Positions 19,864 to 32,664 are shown, counted from the first letter of the stretch. The stretch: DNA of 64,000 bases from Lithodes maja (GCA_037953745.1 JBAKBP010004413.1:62001-126000), one strand, 5' to 3'. Program-made: numbers and translations. Notes: generated by a model not told the origin, from the sequence alone.

Positions 19864-20072
19864 TTAACCCTCCAAGTACCAGCGACATTTATATTCTAGC
19901 TATAGTTAGACGATATTATGCAGCTTAGGAAGGATGTGGTAGTTAAAAGGGTTGGTTGAGATAGTTTGAAACCATATTATTGCTAGAGGTCCTTCCTATG
20001 CTGAATACTAACCTCTAATTGTTGCCAGAATATGATGAAAAGGACGTCCTTGGTACTGGATGGGTTACTTAA
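19864..20072. mobile_element. TTAA MITE, family A
   Basis: Between TTAA at 19864 and TTAA at 20069. It has the family-A fold: TAGACGATATTATGCAGC and AGGAAGGAT in the left half, an inverted AGGTCCTTCC in the right half, and CCAG(C)GAC near both ends. Confidence 0.7.
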
Positions 20073-20404
20073 GGGGAGATTTCCACTTGAGGGATTTTTT
20101 TCTTGACCCCTCTATCTCTCATGTTTAGCCCCATTGCTTTTGATATGTTAAGACGTTCGCCCCAACAGTTTGGCGATTTTAAGAACTTTCACCCCATTTC
20201 TGTCAATTTTAAGACTATTCGTGCCATTTAGGTGTCGATTTTTCCCTGGCGAGCGATAGCGAGCCTGTAATTTAAGAGTAATCGGCCTTCGGCCGGGACA
20301 TTTTCCTACCGAAAAATGTACAAATTTGTTTTGAAAGGGGGTCAAGGGGGTGAAATTTTAAGATTGCTGGAGGAGTAGGAAACAAACTAGAAACCTCCCC
20401 TTAA
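20069..20404. mobile_element. TTAA MITE, family B
   Basis: Begins TTAAGGGGAGATTTCC and ends CCTCCCCTTAA. It shares its left TTAA with the preceding family-A element. Inside are three phased copies of a 31 bp ATTTTAAGA block, GGCGAGCGATAGCGAGCC, CCGGCC hairpin and TCCTACCGAAAAATGTAC. Confidence 0.85.
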
Positions 20405-21520
20405 CATATCAAATCAGACCAGTATAAGGAAACAAAGACAATTCCCCTATATAGCAAATACAGTATATACATAATATCGGATCAGAATTATAATAAAACC
20501 AAACCAAAGAGGGAGAATGAGATAGGAAGTCATGAAGTGATAAGCCATATCCTGTAATCCAAGAGTAACATATTAAAACCAAAACAAAACAAAACAACAA
20601 ACATCATGAACAATACATAAATGGAACTGTTAAATCAAAACAAATGAAACAATACTATATCCTATAGAAGTGTCAGACCGTAATTATCAAAAGAACAAAA
20701 AATGTATATATAAATACAATAGATAAATATATAAATACATAAAAAATACAAAACAAAGAAGATGAAATAAGAGTAACGAAGGGATAGGATGTACAGTCGG
20801 GCTAATAAGTGATGTCTCGGTACCAAGTATATTTCGATCAATAATAATTGGTATCAGCAATGTATAAAACTTGATTTATTCGTTTCGAGTGAGATATACA
20901 AGCATGCGCCTACACTTATCCACTCTATTCAACATCTGACAGACATTAATACAGCACAGAGAGCGCCAAACGTAATGACAGCTGAGACATGACTTATTAG
21001 CGCGACTGTATTGTTATCAAAAGATATAGATAAGAAAAAACAATAAAAAACCCAGAATGCGATAAGAAATAATATAGCGATAGGATGTACCCTGTTATCA
21101 AAAGGCATACATACATTTAAAACAATAACAAAACAAATACAAACAAACAAAACACGACACAATAGACTGATATAGGAATTAATGAAGCGATAGAGGAGTA
21201 TACCTTGCTAATCAAAAGGTATATACACAAAATATATTAACAAAACAAATAAAAACAAACACAACCAAACAATATAGAATGAGATAGGAAGCAATGAGGG
21301 ATAAAATATACAAAAGGTATAAATATAAACAAAAACAAGAACAAAAGAAAACAAAACATCAAAACAAAACAAAATTAAATATTAAATAATGAAGCGATAG
21401 GATGTAGGACTCTGTTATCAAAAGGTATCAATAAATCATAACAAAAACAGAACAATTAAAAACAAACAAAAACATTACTGAGATAGGAAATAATGACACG
21501 ATAGGATGTACTCAACTTAT
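20405..21520. repeat. AT-rich degenerate tandem region
   Basis: Recurring blocks of AATGAAGCGATAGGATGTA, TTATCAAAAGGTAT and AAACAAAAC at irregular spacing of about 100-170 bp. No gene is visible. A mariner-type MITE sits inside at 20792-21010. Confidence 0.6.
20792..21010. mobile_element. Mariner-type MITE
   Basis: Inverted ends TACAGTCGGGCTAATAAGT and ACTTATTAGCGCGACTGTA with a TA at each end. Related copies lie at 30842-31056 and 58534-58984. Confidence 0.7.
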
Positions 21521-22620
21521 CTCTTCTATTGGGTCACTTCGTCCGCTCCTCACACTGCTGCTGTCAAAAGATCTACGATGTAAAAACGATATAACAAGGG
21601 TATATAATATTATAATCATCGAGTATACTGATGGTGATATACTTTGCTATTACTATATTAGATGGGTTTAATACCACTGATATACCTTGAAATGGGTGGG
21701 GTTTTATGGGCACTTTAACTCCCCTTTTTCACACCCGTACTTTTTGACCGTCTGCTCCCTCTTGCACTGGATGTAAACACGAGAGGGGTGCCACATACCA
21801 CAAGGCCTCTCCAGTGCCTCTCTGACCCCCAACCCATCGTGACAGATATATTTAATAGCTCTTCCAACGGCATCTTTTGTGTGACTTACGAAGTGCTAGT
21901 TTGTTATGTTCGATCATCTGTGTTAGATATAAACTCTCGCTATAAACGGCTACACTATATAGATTGTGCGTGTGTGTATAACTAGAATGATGCATATTTT
22001 AACCGTATTCGATGCAGGGCGGGTCTATTTGGATCCTCCCTGTTATACTCCACTAGTTTGGCAATGTTAAGACGTTTCACCTTATTAATTTGGTGATTAT
22101 TACACACTTCACTCCATTCAGGTGTCGATTTTTTTCTGGGCGAGCGATAGCCAGCCTACAATTTAGGTCTATATATATATATTTTTTTTTTTTTTTTTTT
22201 TTACATTTGAACACAAAATGTGTACAGTGTAGCCAATGAGTCTTATTTGCCTCTCAGTCTTTCATCCCATCGTGACAGACACAATACATATTTTCCAAAG
22301 AAGTATTTTCTGTGAGTTACGAGGTGATGTTTGTTATTTTCATCCCACCGCGAGTGATATATACTAATTCTTGTTAAAAGCAGACACCCTTAAGAATTGG
22401 GGTAGGAAATGGGTAATGAAAGTGTCCACAATGATATACCCTTTTAATGATACCGTATATTAGAACAATAAAACAATTAAGGAACACTCCGTTCTTAACA
22501 TTAATCCTCCATTACAAACCCCAATGCACTTGAATAAAGTAATGAAAGCATATGGTATAATTTGAGGATAGATAGGTTAATCACCCTATTGATCTTATAT
22601 ACCCTTGATATTTTACAGTG
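21521..22620. other. No gene seen; degenerate repeats
   Basis: Contains a faint family-B remnant at about 22030-22165 with CTGGGCGAGCGATAGCC, a poly-T run at 22180-22201, and two similar stretches around CATCGTGACAGA (21838, 22268). No coding frame is supportable. Confidence 0.5.
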
Positions 22621-22623
22621 TAG

Positions 22624-23065
22624 TAAAGCCGGAGTCACACGAGCCCTTTTTGAGCAAAGTTTACGGGCAATTGTGGTCAGGAAGCTTAAAAATGTACACT
22701 TTAACAAAATTCAGCCGCCTAACACAATCTACCATCAGTCTAGTTACCGATAGCAGTGCGAAAATTTCCCGAAATACTACGAGAAAAAACTTGCTCATGG
22801 AAAATTGACGGAAAAAATCGCTCATGTGACAGCGGCTTAAGGCTTTTTTTGTGCTTCTCTGTCCCCAATCCCATCCTCACAGATATAATGTAATGTAGCC
22901 CCTCCATCTAAAGCTGGTATCACACGAGAGCTTTTATAGTCAACATTCGATGATCAAAACATTTCTGGCAACATTTGTGGAATATTTTGCCCTGGTATCG
23001 GAAACTAGACTGATGGTAGATAAATTTAGGTGACCAAAATATTGTAAATGTTGACCTCATAAGCT
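22624..23065. mobile_element. Two MITE copies with CACACGAG ends
   Basis: 22624-22839 begins TAAAGCCGGAGTCACACGAG and ends CTCATGTGACAGCGGCTTA. A second, truncated copy starts at 22910 with AAAGCTGGTATCACACGAG and stops near 23065. An intact relative is nested at 58573-58787. Confidence 0.65.
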
Positions 23066-23069
23066 GGGA

Positions 23070-23360
23070 GGGGGGGGGGGGGGGGAGGTCCGGGGGGGCG
23101 GGGGGGGGGGGGCAAAACCATATTTTGGACCTAAAATCATAACTATTGCAAAAATTCAAAATCTTTTTTGACTGACGTTTGCATTCACGCAACAAATGTT
23201 TGTGTGAAAATTGGTGAAAATCCGTCCAACGGTCTAGGAGGAGTTCCGAGACAGACGGACGACGACGACAGACATTTTTTTCGTGTGGTACCCACTATAC
23301 GGGGGGGGGGGGGGGGGGCGATACCAAACTCTGCTTACGCAGAGTTGATAATAATTAAAG
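23070..23360 (+). repeat. Dispersed repeat with G-runs, copy 1
   Basis: Bounded by long G runs. The inner sequence reads GGTGAAAATCCGTCCAACGG, GACAGACGGACGACGACGAC and ACTCTGCTTACGCAGAG. A close second copy is at 27448-27705. Short frames here (IGENPSNGLGG) are repeat-derived. Confidence 0.75.
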
Positions 23361-24539
23361 TTGCAGCAACGTTGTCCGGTGTTCGAGCAGTGTTGCAAGC
23401 AGGGTATTGTGTTGGATACAAGGGCTGTGTCACATATATCAAAATATTGTTTATCATATCGGGCATGGAGAAGTACAGAAGGAATATAGTGTAGCCATTT
23501 TGGCCGTGGCCACTTAGGCCATAGAGGAGTGTGGCCATTTTGGTTAAAGCTACTAACCCCGGACAAGTAGGCATAATTGCCCGAAATTACCTTTATTCCC
23601 AGCTCATATTCATGCGTAAGCAAAAGCCAGAGTGTAATACAATTATATATTCGTGAAAGTAAGGTAATAGCTTTCAAATGACACCTGAATCATCGCTGTA
23701 CGACGTCTAGTTTTCTTGCAACGATCTTACAAACGAAGGGCAAAATTGCTAAAAATTACCAAAAATGATGGGCGAAATTGCTAAAAATTACCAATTATTT
23801 TCTGTTTTCGCTATGTGTCACGCTTCACAAATGTGAGCTCTCTCTCTCACAAACCTCAGTGTCGTAGCGGGGCCTGTAGGCTCAGGTTGACACCCGCCCG
23901 CGCTGCTTGCAACAGCTGGCCTGGCTCACAGGCTACTAAATAGCTGGAAAATCATCTCCATCAAATGAGGGCCCCGCGGGAATTGGGTTAAGGAGTGTGG
24001 TTGTTTTGATTATGGCCTTTAACACCTTAACCCATCAGCTGCAGGAAGACTCTTAAGAGGTCCTACTGGGCGGCTGTGGGAAGACTCTTAAGGTCCTAGG
24101 CCTAAACAAAACAAAATTAAAATACCCCAATGGCACTCAAAAAAAAAAATTGTGTGTAGGTGAGATAATTTCCTCCATTACTTGCTACCACTCCTACACA
24201 TGTGTCCCAACCCCCCCATTCCCCCCTCCTCAATTATTAGGTATTTTCTCTATTATTCCCGATAATTATCGAGTATTTTCGTGAGAGAACGGGTGGGAGA
24301 GAGGGAGGAGGGTGGAGGAGTGTAACTCCGACCCTCCAAGCCAGTCTGAAAGCTCCCCTGGTCTCTCAGTCCCACGCGACACACAAGAGAGTGAGGGTGT
24401 AAGTCTCTCACTGTTCAAGGCCAGATTATGACCGCATGGCTAAAATATAAAATTTTCACCAGCCAATTGCTGTTACCAATTTACCAGTAGACGTACCGTT
24501 TTGCCCAAAATCAAAACGGCATACCCAACTCTGCGATGG
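23361..24539. other. No gene seen
   Basis: Mixed sequence. 24140-24330 resembles, in reverse, part of the CCCGG-ended TTAA element at 25261-25899, so a decayed relative is likely. Nothing else is recognised. Confidence 0.45.
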
Positions 24540-25083
24540 GTTACCATCATCACTACTAATACCATCATCAATCACAATCAACATAATCACTACTACTGCC
24601 ATCATCACTACAACTGCCATCATCACTACAACTGCCACAATCATCACGAGTACTGTCATCATCACCATTACTATGATCATCATCACTACTACAATTACAA
24701 TTATCACTACTACTCTCACCATCATCACTGTCCATTGTCACTAGCATCTTAATCACTACTATCATTATTGATACTACAACTATCAACCATCATTACTAAT
24801 ATCATTACCACCATCTTACAATCATTACTACTGTTAACATCATCACTACTACTATAACCATCATCATTACTACTGTCACAAATATTACCATAATTTATTC
24901 TACTGTCACCATCATCACTACTACTGCCATCATCACCATTACTATGAACTTCATCACCACAACTATCGTCATCATCACTACAAATTTCACCATCCTCACT
25001 ACTACTCACCATCATCACTAATACTCACACCATCGTCACTACCATCAACACTACTGTCATTAGTATCACTACAACTATCATCA
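24540..25083. repeat. (ATC)n/(ACT)n imperfect microsatellite
   Basis: Trinucleotide-rich stretch that stops at the LINE at 25084 and resumes at 27203-27380, showing that the LINE inserted into it. Confidence 0.9.
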
Positions 25084-25260
25084 TTTTGCTCACATTCAAC
25101 CTGTCCCAAAGAAGGGTGACCGCTCTCAACCCTCCAACTATCGTCCAATTGCTCTTATCTCTTGTCTTTCTAAAGTTTTTGAAACTATTCTTGCTTCCAA
25201 ATTTCTTAAGCATTTCTCTTCTCATAATCTGCTCTCAGATCGCCAGTATGGCTTCCTTAA

Positions 25261-25899
25261 CCCGGTAAGTGCTAAATAGACCTAGGGGCTAGGGTAGTTA
25301 TTTGTGTATTTCTAGCCTTGGATTCTGACAGAATTCGTTATATTTACAATATAGACCATTATTTGTTTTCGGTATGCTTTTATTTTACATATATGATGTA
25401 TATATGAACCTTCAAGAGTGCTAAAATAAGTGGGAAAAGCATTTGGGTGGTGAAAAACGAAGATATTGGCCACCCGGTCGTAATGTCAGGCGAGAGAGAG
25501 CTACAGTCAACCCTCCTCTCTCGCTGTCTGTGAGGTAACTGAGACGAGCGGGGCGGTGTGGGCTGGTGTCTGGGTGTTACATATCGATCTTTTCTGCAAC
25601 CCACTTGTGCTACATTATCGCGGGAGAGAAAAATAACCGATAAATGATGATAATAAGAGGGAAAATAGGTGATAATTGAGGAGGGGAGGGAGGGGGGAAT
25701 AAGGTGGGGAAGGAGGGGAGGGGGGTGGGTGAGATTTACATGGATGAGTACTGGAGGGGAATTATCTCACCTAGAGACAAATTTTTTTTTTTTGATAGGC
25801 CCTTTTTTTTTTGGAAAGCTTTTTTTATGGTCTTGCTTCCGTGAGGCCTATCGCGTTCCCTATAGGAAGCCTTCCGTGAGGCCTATCGCGCTTGCCGGG
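25261..25899. mobile_element. TTAA element with CCCGG ends
   Basis: Starts CCCGGTAAGTGC and ends GCGCTTGCCGGG, flanked by TTAA at 25257-25260 and 25900-25903. The first LINE copy at 12726-12740 has the uninterrupted CTTCCTTAAGGG, so the empty site is known. The ends, the target site and the size fit a piggyBac-type non-autonomous element. Confidence 0.88.
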
Positions 25900-26225
25900 T
25901 TAAGGGTCACTCTACTGGTGATCTTCTTTCATATCTTACTAACTCTTGGTCATCCTCCTTTCGGGACTTCGGTGAGACTTTTTCTATTGCACTAGACATA
26001 TCGAAAGCCTTCGATAGAGTCTGGCATAAATCTTTAATTTCTAAACTACCCTCCTTCGGTTTCTATCCCTCCATCTGTGCCTTTGTCTCTAATTTCCTTT
26101 CCGGCCGTTCCATAGCCGCGGTTGTGGACGGCCATTGTTCACTTCCTCACCCTATAAACTCCGGTGTTCCTCAGGGCTCTGTCCTATCTCTTATTCTCTT
26201 TCTAATTTTTATAAAATTAATTATC

Positions 26226-27103
26226 TCCTTAACTGTACCTTAATTCCCATCCATTCATACGCAGACGACTCAACCTTACACTACTCCATTAGTTTTTCAG
26301 AACGCCCCAGCCAGCAATCCCTCAACGACAAACGTAATGAAGCCATAGAACTCTTAAATTCTGATCTAAATACTATTTCCAATTGGGGCAGAGAAAACCT
26401 TGTTAACTTTAATGCTTCCAAAACCCAATTTCTCCATCTATCTACCCGTCAGGATCTCCCAGCGGACTATCCCTTATTCTTCAGCAATACAAAAATCAAC
26501 CCTTCATCTTCTCTCAATATTCTTGGTGTCTCTTTTTCTTCTGCTCTCATTTGGAAGGACCATATTACCAGTCTTGCTAAGGCAGCCTCCCAGAAGCTGG
26601 GTGTGCTCAACCGCCTTAGGGGGTTCTTTTCCCCTGCACAGCTTCTTGCTCTGTACAGGGGCATAGTGCGCCCTTGTATTGAGTATTGTTCACATGTGTG
26701 GGGAGGTTCCTCTCACACCACTCTCCTAGACAAAGTTGAAAGGAAGGCCTTTCGTATCATTAACTCCCGTCCACTCACCAACTCTCTGCAATCTCTCTCT
26801 CTCCGCCGCAATGTTGCATCTCTCTCGCTATTCTATCGCTACTATAATAATCAGTGTTCCTCAGAGCTATCCCAGTGCATACCACCTCCTTTACGTAGGG
26901 CACGTGGTACCCGTCTTGCAACTCAATCCCACCCCTACTCTGTGCAACTCTCCAACCCAAGAGTGAAACGTTACTCTCAAACTTTCTTCTACTCAACAGC
27001 TGAGCTCTGGAACTCTCTCCCAGAATCAGTCTTTCCCTCTTCCTATGACTTAAATTGCTTCAAACTCCGTGTGTCCAGGCATTTTGGCTCGAACGTCCCT
27101 TGA
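26226..27103 (+). pseudogene. Jockey-type RT C-terminal half
   Basis: Open from LLNCTLIPIHSYADDSTL to the end RHFGSNVP with no stop where the first copy has one (LTSLAKAASQKLG region). Upstream parts lie in other frames because of the insertion and the frameshift. Confidence 0.8.
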
Positions 27104-27202
27104 TTTTGGCCCTGTTACTCTTTCAACTATGGGGGAGGCACTCGCTATAGGCAGTTATGCCTTTTGCCTCCCTCAATCACATAGAAAAAAATAAAAAATA
27201 CT

Positions 27203-27380
27203 TGTCACCATCATCACTACTATTATGACCATCATTACTACTACTGTCACCATCATATCTACTACTGTCATCATCATCACTACTGTCATCATCATCAATA
27301 CAACTGCAACCATCATCACTACAATTATCACCATTATCACTACTATCACCATAAATCTAAATATTACTACCATCACTTCT
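27203..27380. repeat. (ATC)n microsatellite, right part
   Basis: Continuation of the repeat left of the LINE insertion. Confidence 0.85.
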
Positions 27381-27447
27381 AATGCCAACTAAACTAACTT
27401 AACCTAGCAAATGCGTAGCGAGATGTTTTCGCTCCCAGAACGCCATC

Positions 27448-27705
27448 ATTGCTGGGGGGGGGGGGGAACCATATTTTGGACCTAAAATCATAACTATTGC
27501 ATAAATTCAAAAAATCTTTTTTGACTGACTTTTGCATTCACGCAACAATTGTTCGTGTGAAATTTGGTGAAAATCCGTCCAACGGTCTAGGAGGAGTTCC
27601 GAGACAGACGGACGACGACGACGACGACAGACATTTTTATTCGTGTGGTACCCACTATACGGGGGGGGGGGGGCGATACCAAACTCTGCTTATGCAGAGT
27701 TGATA
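27448..27705 (+). repeat. Dispersed repeat with G-runs, copy 2
   Basis: Second copy of the 23070-23360 repeat with the same G-run edges, the GACGACGAC stretch and the ACTCTGCTTATGCAGAG hairpin. Confidence 0.75.
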
Positions 27706-27954
27706 ATGTGTGTTCAAATACAGCAAATTATATACACATTATGTGGGTGACAATAATTTACCTGTTCAAATTAGCACACGCAAGCTAATGAAACACTTTT
27801 CAGATCAATTTTTTTTTTTTTACAATTGACGACACAATTTTTTTACAATTGACGACACAATTTTTTACAGTGCAACAAAGTTCCCTTCCTTCGGTACTAC
27901 CTTTGTCTCTAGTCGATACTGATTTGTATATGTATAGCCTCACATGATATGGGT

Positions 27955-28015
27955 TTATTACTATATATATATATATACAGGTATATATATATATACTGTA
28001 TATTATATATATACC

Positions 28016-28066
<51 letters not shown>

Positions 28067-28094
28067 TGTATATATATATATACCGGTATATACA

Positions 28095-28138
<44 letters not shown>

Positions 28139-28156
28139 TGTATATATATATATACC

Positions 28157-28243
<87 letters not shown>
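27955..28243. repeat. (TA)n tract with ACCGG islands
   Basis: TA dinucleotides broken at intervals by TACCGGTATA and TACTGTATA, so the whole is palindromic at many scales. Confidence 0.95.
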
Positions 28244-28246
<3 letters not shown>

Positions 28247-28261
28247 TCTAAGGGTAGATTA

Positions 28262-29885
28262 TAATGGACAATTTAATTATCATTTGCATGCCCATAAATG
28301 TTGACAAAATTATTATGTTCTATCCAACAACCAACTCTACTCCTAAAATCGATTAATGAAATATTATAAACACATGTGGCAGTCCGTGGATTCGAACCCA
28401 GGACGCTCACACCGAATATCAACACCTTATGCAATACACCATGAAGGCAGTTAAAGAATGGTGGACACTGCCTACGATTTAGTATGCAACTTCGAATCCT
28501 GCATATCAATCTAAGCATGTACACACATCCCAACTGCAACTCACATAGGCTATGCATATGTGAATGGAAAGAGCAATTAATGGGGCCTTAACCACTAGGG
28601 AAGGCATCTAGATAAATTACTCCTGAACCAATATCAATTATTATGTTCTATCCAACAACCAACTCTACTCCTAAAATCGATTAATGAAATATTACAAACA
28701 CATGTGGCAGTCCGTGGATTCGAACCCAGGACGCTCACACCGAATATCAACACCTTATGCATTACACCACGAAGGCAGTTAAAGAATGGTGGACACTGCC
28801 TATGATTTATTATGCAACTTCGAATCCTGCATATCAATCTAAGCATGTACACACATCCCAACTGCAACTCACGTAGGCTATGCATATGTGAATGGAAAGA
28901 GCAATTAATGGGGCCTTAACCACTAGGGAAGGCCTCTCGATAAATTACTCCTGAACCAATATCAATTATTATGTTTTATCCAACAACCAACTCTACTCCT
29001 AAAATCGATTAATGAAATATTACAAACACATGTGGCAGTCCGTGGATTCGAACCCAGGACGCTCACACCGAATATCAACACCTTATGCATTACACCACGA
29101 AGGCAGTTAAAGAATGGTGGACACTGCCTACGATTTATTATGCAACTTCGAATCCTGCATATCAATCTAAGCATGTACACACATCCCAACTGCAACTCAC
29201 GTAGGCTTTGCATATGTGAATGGAAAGAGCAATTAATGGGGCCTTAACCACTAGGGAAGGCCTCTCGATAAATTACTCGTGTACCAATATCAATTATTAT
29301 GTTCTATCCAACAACCAACTCTACTCCTAAAATCGATTAATGAAATATTACAAACACATGTGGCAGTCCGTGGATTCGAATCCAGGACGCTCACACCGAA
29401 TATCAACACCTTATGCATTACACCACGAAGGCAGTTAAAGAATGGTGGACACTGCCTACGATTTATTATGCAACTTCGAATCCTGCATATCAATCTAAGC
29501 ATGTACACACATCCCAACTGCAACTCACGTAGGCTATGCATATGTGAATGGAAAGAGCAATTAATGGGGCCTTAACCACTAGGGAAGGCCTCTCGATAAA
29601 TTACTCCTGAACCAATATCAATTATTATGTTCTATCCACCAACCAACTCTACTCCTAAAATCGATTAATGAAATATTACAAACACATGTGGCAGTCCGTG
29701 GATTCGAATCCAGGACGCTTACACCGAATATCAACACCTTATGCATTACACCACCAAGGCAGTTAAAGAATGGTGGACACTGCCTACGATTTATTATGCA
29801 ACTTCGAATCCTGCATATCAATCTAAGCATGTACACACATCCCAACTGCAACTTACGTAGGCTATGCATATGTGAATGGAAAGAT
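28262..29885 (-). repeat. Five tandem 328 bp units with tRNA-like segment
   Basis: Five head-to-tail copies at exact 328 bp spacing (first partial unit 28310, then 28638, 28966, 29294, 29622). Each has, on the minus strand, a B box (GGTTCGAATCC or GATTCGAATCC) and an upstream GTGGTGTAATGC that can serve as an A box. The same unit occurs inverted in the array at 55140-57110. Confidence 0.9.
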
Positions 29886-30059
29886 ATAAGTGTTGGTGTA
29901 TATACTGTATTGTTGTTGTTACTGACTTTCCCTCAGACTTACACTCCAAGAGATAATGGTCAGTTATAATGGACACATCAATTACCCTTGTCATGCCCAC
30001 AAATGTACACAGTGTAGAAGTGTTGATATATATTATTGTTGTTATTGTCTTCCACCCAG

Positions 30060-30152
30060 GCTAACACATCAACATGTTTCGTCACCTCCCGAGATTGGCA
30101 CCCCTGACTGTCGTACTGCTGGTCCTCTGCACACCACTTGCACTCGGGGTTG
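30060..30152 (+). CDS. Exon 1: signal peptide
   Basis: ATG at 30074 opens MFRHLPRLAPLTVVLLVLCT followed by PLALGVG. This is a classic secretion signal: basic start, leucine/valine core, small residues (A-L-G) near the likely cleavage point. A polypyrimidine tract and CAG (TTGTCTTCCACCCAG, to 30059) precede it, so a 5' UTR exon probably lies upstream. The donor is G|GTACCA at 30153, phase 1, which matches both candidate next exons. If not spliced the frame stops after 44 codons. Confidence 0.6.
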
Positions 30153-30449
30153 GTACCACTGCCGATAGCTCGCTGGTTCAATTTCTACTAGGTCACTGGG
30201 AAGGCTAGTTATATAAATATATAGATTTATTTGTTTCGAAGAGAGTGAGGGACTTCTAAGATTTGCTTCGTCAATTAGTCTTTTTACCTTAACAGTTCTT
30301 GAATAACATCGATTGGTGGTAGCAAAAAGAGATAGAAAAATGTTCACCTTTTTCAGATATCCTAATTCTAATTACAAATTTAATGGATGGTTATTTTGGC
30401 TGTATTCTATTATCTGCTTTATTGTGTTTAATGTGTTTGAAGGAGACAT

Positions 30450-30770
30450 AAGGCAAAGTTGCCTGTAACAAGTTACTTCCCCAAAGTTGAAAGAGTGATA
30501 TGGAGCCAAATTCAAGGTATAGTAGAGTCAAAATGTCTGGACACATGGAGCTTGAGGCAGTTGAAGTCATAGGATGAGGGAAAAACAGATTGTGGGAGAG
30601 AGTTCCAGAGCTGACTTGTTGAGTAGAAGAAAGACTGGGAAAATCGGTTCACTCTTTTGTTAGAGAGTTGGACAGAATAGGAGTGGGAATGTGTTGAAAG
30701 TTGGGTGCCCCCACTCTCCGTAAGGGAAGAGGTATACTATGTAAAAGCTCTGAAAATATTGGATAGAATG
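30450..30770 (-). pseudogene. Antisense jockey-type LINE relic
   Basis: Reverse complement resembles the last coding 80 residues and the 3' UTR of the LINE at 11.5-14.0 kb (GAGTAGAAGAAAG and GAGAGAGTTCCAGAGCT are shared landmarks). It lies in intron 1. Confidence 0.7.
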
Positions 30771-30841
30771 GTCATCATAACATAATGGAGGCTCTTCGTG
30801 AAAATGATATATTTATTGTGCTTGTCAGGCAAACAGTCTTG

Positions 30842-31056
30842 TACAGTTGGCCAAATAAGTCGTGTCGCCGCTGTCATTACGTTTTGCTCGCTGTGTGCTG
30901 TGTTAATGTCTGTCAGATGTTGACTAGGATGTGTATATATAGGGATATATTTGTATATCTCACTCCAAACGATGAATTAAACCTTAGATAGCGCTGATAC
31001 CAATTATTGATCGAAATATACTTGGTGCTGCGACATCACTTATTTGGCCGACTGTA
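30842..31056. mobile_element. Mariner-type MITE in intron 1
   Basis: Ends TACAGTTGGCCAAATAAGT and ACTTATTTGGCCGACTGTA form inverted repeats with TA at each edge. It is a near-complete copy of the family at 20792. Confidence 0.8.
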
Positions 31057-31785
31057 CGATCATCCTATCTTGTCCTTTCGCCATTATCGTATTGTAATTT
31101 ATAACTATATGCCTTCTAAAATAAGTGTAATCTTGTTTCGTAGGTCACTGAACATTACATAAGCCAAGTATGTCATAGCGTCTGACAAACACCAAAAATG
31201 CTGTTCGTTGCAACCCACGTTATTCTTATCCAGATTATCTCTATGGCAGTATATTGGGGTCACCCACTCCACGGAGTCTATCTACCTCCGCGGAAGGTCC
31301 AAGGTCCACGTAATTCTAGAGATTGACTATGAAATTTGGATATTTATATCAATTACTCGGTTTTAATACATAAAACAGTTTATATAATTACAAATTATTT
31401 TATTTTCATGCATTAAAGTAGCAAAGATTACTAATAAAATTATATATAATGGTGACCCCAATATACTTCCATATATCTCCCACTGGTCCCTTACGATCAC
31501 TCTATTTATACATACGGTCATACCAGCTGTTCCTTCTTATATTTTGGCTGTTACTAGACGAGTTTACTCATTGTGGAAGTCATAGGAATGTATTGACCCC
31601 TAGAGATCCTTCATAAGCCTGAGCCTTTATAAGCCTAAGGAAAGGGTTAACACTCTCTTCCCTCCGTCAGATAGTGTTCAAATTTATCTTGAAGGAGGGT
31701 CTTGGGAGGGTGTTTTTTATGAGCTTGATGGAGGTCTACGGAGGAAACTAAGAACATAATACAATGTCTTCCCTCCATTAGATAG

Positions 31786-31923
31786 TGTTCCCGTGGTCCC
31801 GAACCCCCGTCCCCAAGGTGAAGGAGAGGGAGGACCTGAAGCCCCTACCAGACACCTCCACCACCCTCAGGCCGCCCGTCAGAGTCTATTCCGGCGGTAG
31901 AGACACGCGCCCAGGGACCTCAC
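31786..31923 (+). CDS. Exon 2 (probable): Pro/Arg-rich linker
   Basis: Acceptor CTTCCCTCCATTAGATAG and a perfect donor C|GTAAGT bound a 138 nt frame, phase 1 in and phase 1 out, so it can be included or skipped without changing frame. It encodes 46 residues including PKVKEREDLKPLPDTSTTLR and RVYSGGRDTRPGTS. No domain is recognised. Support comes from the phase match with exons 1 and 3 and from a second copy at 33125-33191 that differs mostly at silent positions. Confidence 0.55.
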
Positions 31924-31936
31924 GTAAGTTACTCTT

Positions 31937-32351
31937 TTAAGGGGAGATTTCCACTTAAGGGATTTTTTTCTGGACCCCTTTCTCTCTCATGTTTAGCCCC
32001 ATTGCTTTTGATATTTTAAGACGTTCGCCCCATAATTAAGAACTTTCGCCCCATTTCTGTCAATTTTAAGAACTTTCATGCTATTTAGGTGTCGATTTTT
32101 TCCTGGCGAGCGATAGCGAGCCTGTAATTTAAGAGGAAGCGGCCTTTGGCCGGGACATCTTTCTACCAAAAAATTTACACATTTATCAAGGGGGCCTAGA
32201 GGGTGTAATTTTAAGCTTGATGAATGGAGGATGCCTTTAGGCACATGGACCTTTTTGTTTTATCTGTGTTTTTCCTTCCTCCGTTCATTGTCTCTTAAAA
32301 AAAAAAAAAAAAAAAAAAGGTCTAGGGAACTAACTAAAAACCTCCCCTTAA
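31937..32351. mobile_element. Family-B MITE with poly-A insert
   Basis: TTAA at 31937 and 32348. Its left end is 14 nt after the exon 2 donor. About 80 bp with an A18 run (32298-32320) interrupts the right part, perhaps a small retro-insertion. Confidence 0.75.
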
Positions 32352-32632
32352 CCCACGGCACCCCAGCGATTTACGTTATGTGTCGCCTATGTATGTAACA
32401 CTCAACCCCAGCGACGCAACTCGTCCTAGGTCACCTAGAGGGTTCAGATTTGTATGGGAACTGCTTTAGTATCCCACGGTATTGTTATACCGTTGGTTGG
32501 AAACCCTCTACGTCAAGCCACGTGCGTGTGGGTACGCGCGGGAGTGACTTTCCAGTATTTTGCCTACCCATTTCCCCATGTTAATTGCGACTTTCCGCCA
32601 CCCCCCAGGACCCTTAAATAACCGAGGTGGGC

Positions 32633-32664
<32 letters not shown>

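Larger units (their letters stand above)
25084..27197 (+). mobile_element. Jockey-type LINE, second copy, split
   Basis: 5'-truncated; 25086 corresponds to 12561 in the first copy. It is interrupted by a 639 bp TTAA element at 25261-25899 and has a small insertion near 26211 that shifts the frame. The 3' end has the same CAATCACATAG plus A-rich tail. Confidence 0.88.

Noticed and set aside
23234..23677. Minus-strand 147-residue frame
   Set aside because: Crosses G-run repeats also found at 27.4 kb and has no domain or splice support.
24456..25018. Frames rich in Met/Val or Asp/Ser
   Set aside because: Translation of the (ATC)n microsatellite.
27944..28264. Frames of alternating Ile and Tyr
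   Set aside because: Translation of the (TA)n tract in both strands.
28262..29885. CRISPR-like or gene-family array of 83-residue frames
   Set aside because: Units are 328 bp direct repeats without spacers, in animal DNA. The frames exist on both strands because the units lack stops by chance, and no coding constraint is visible.
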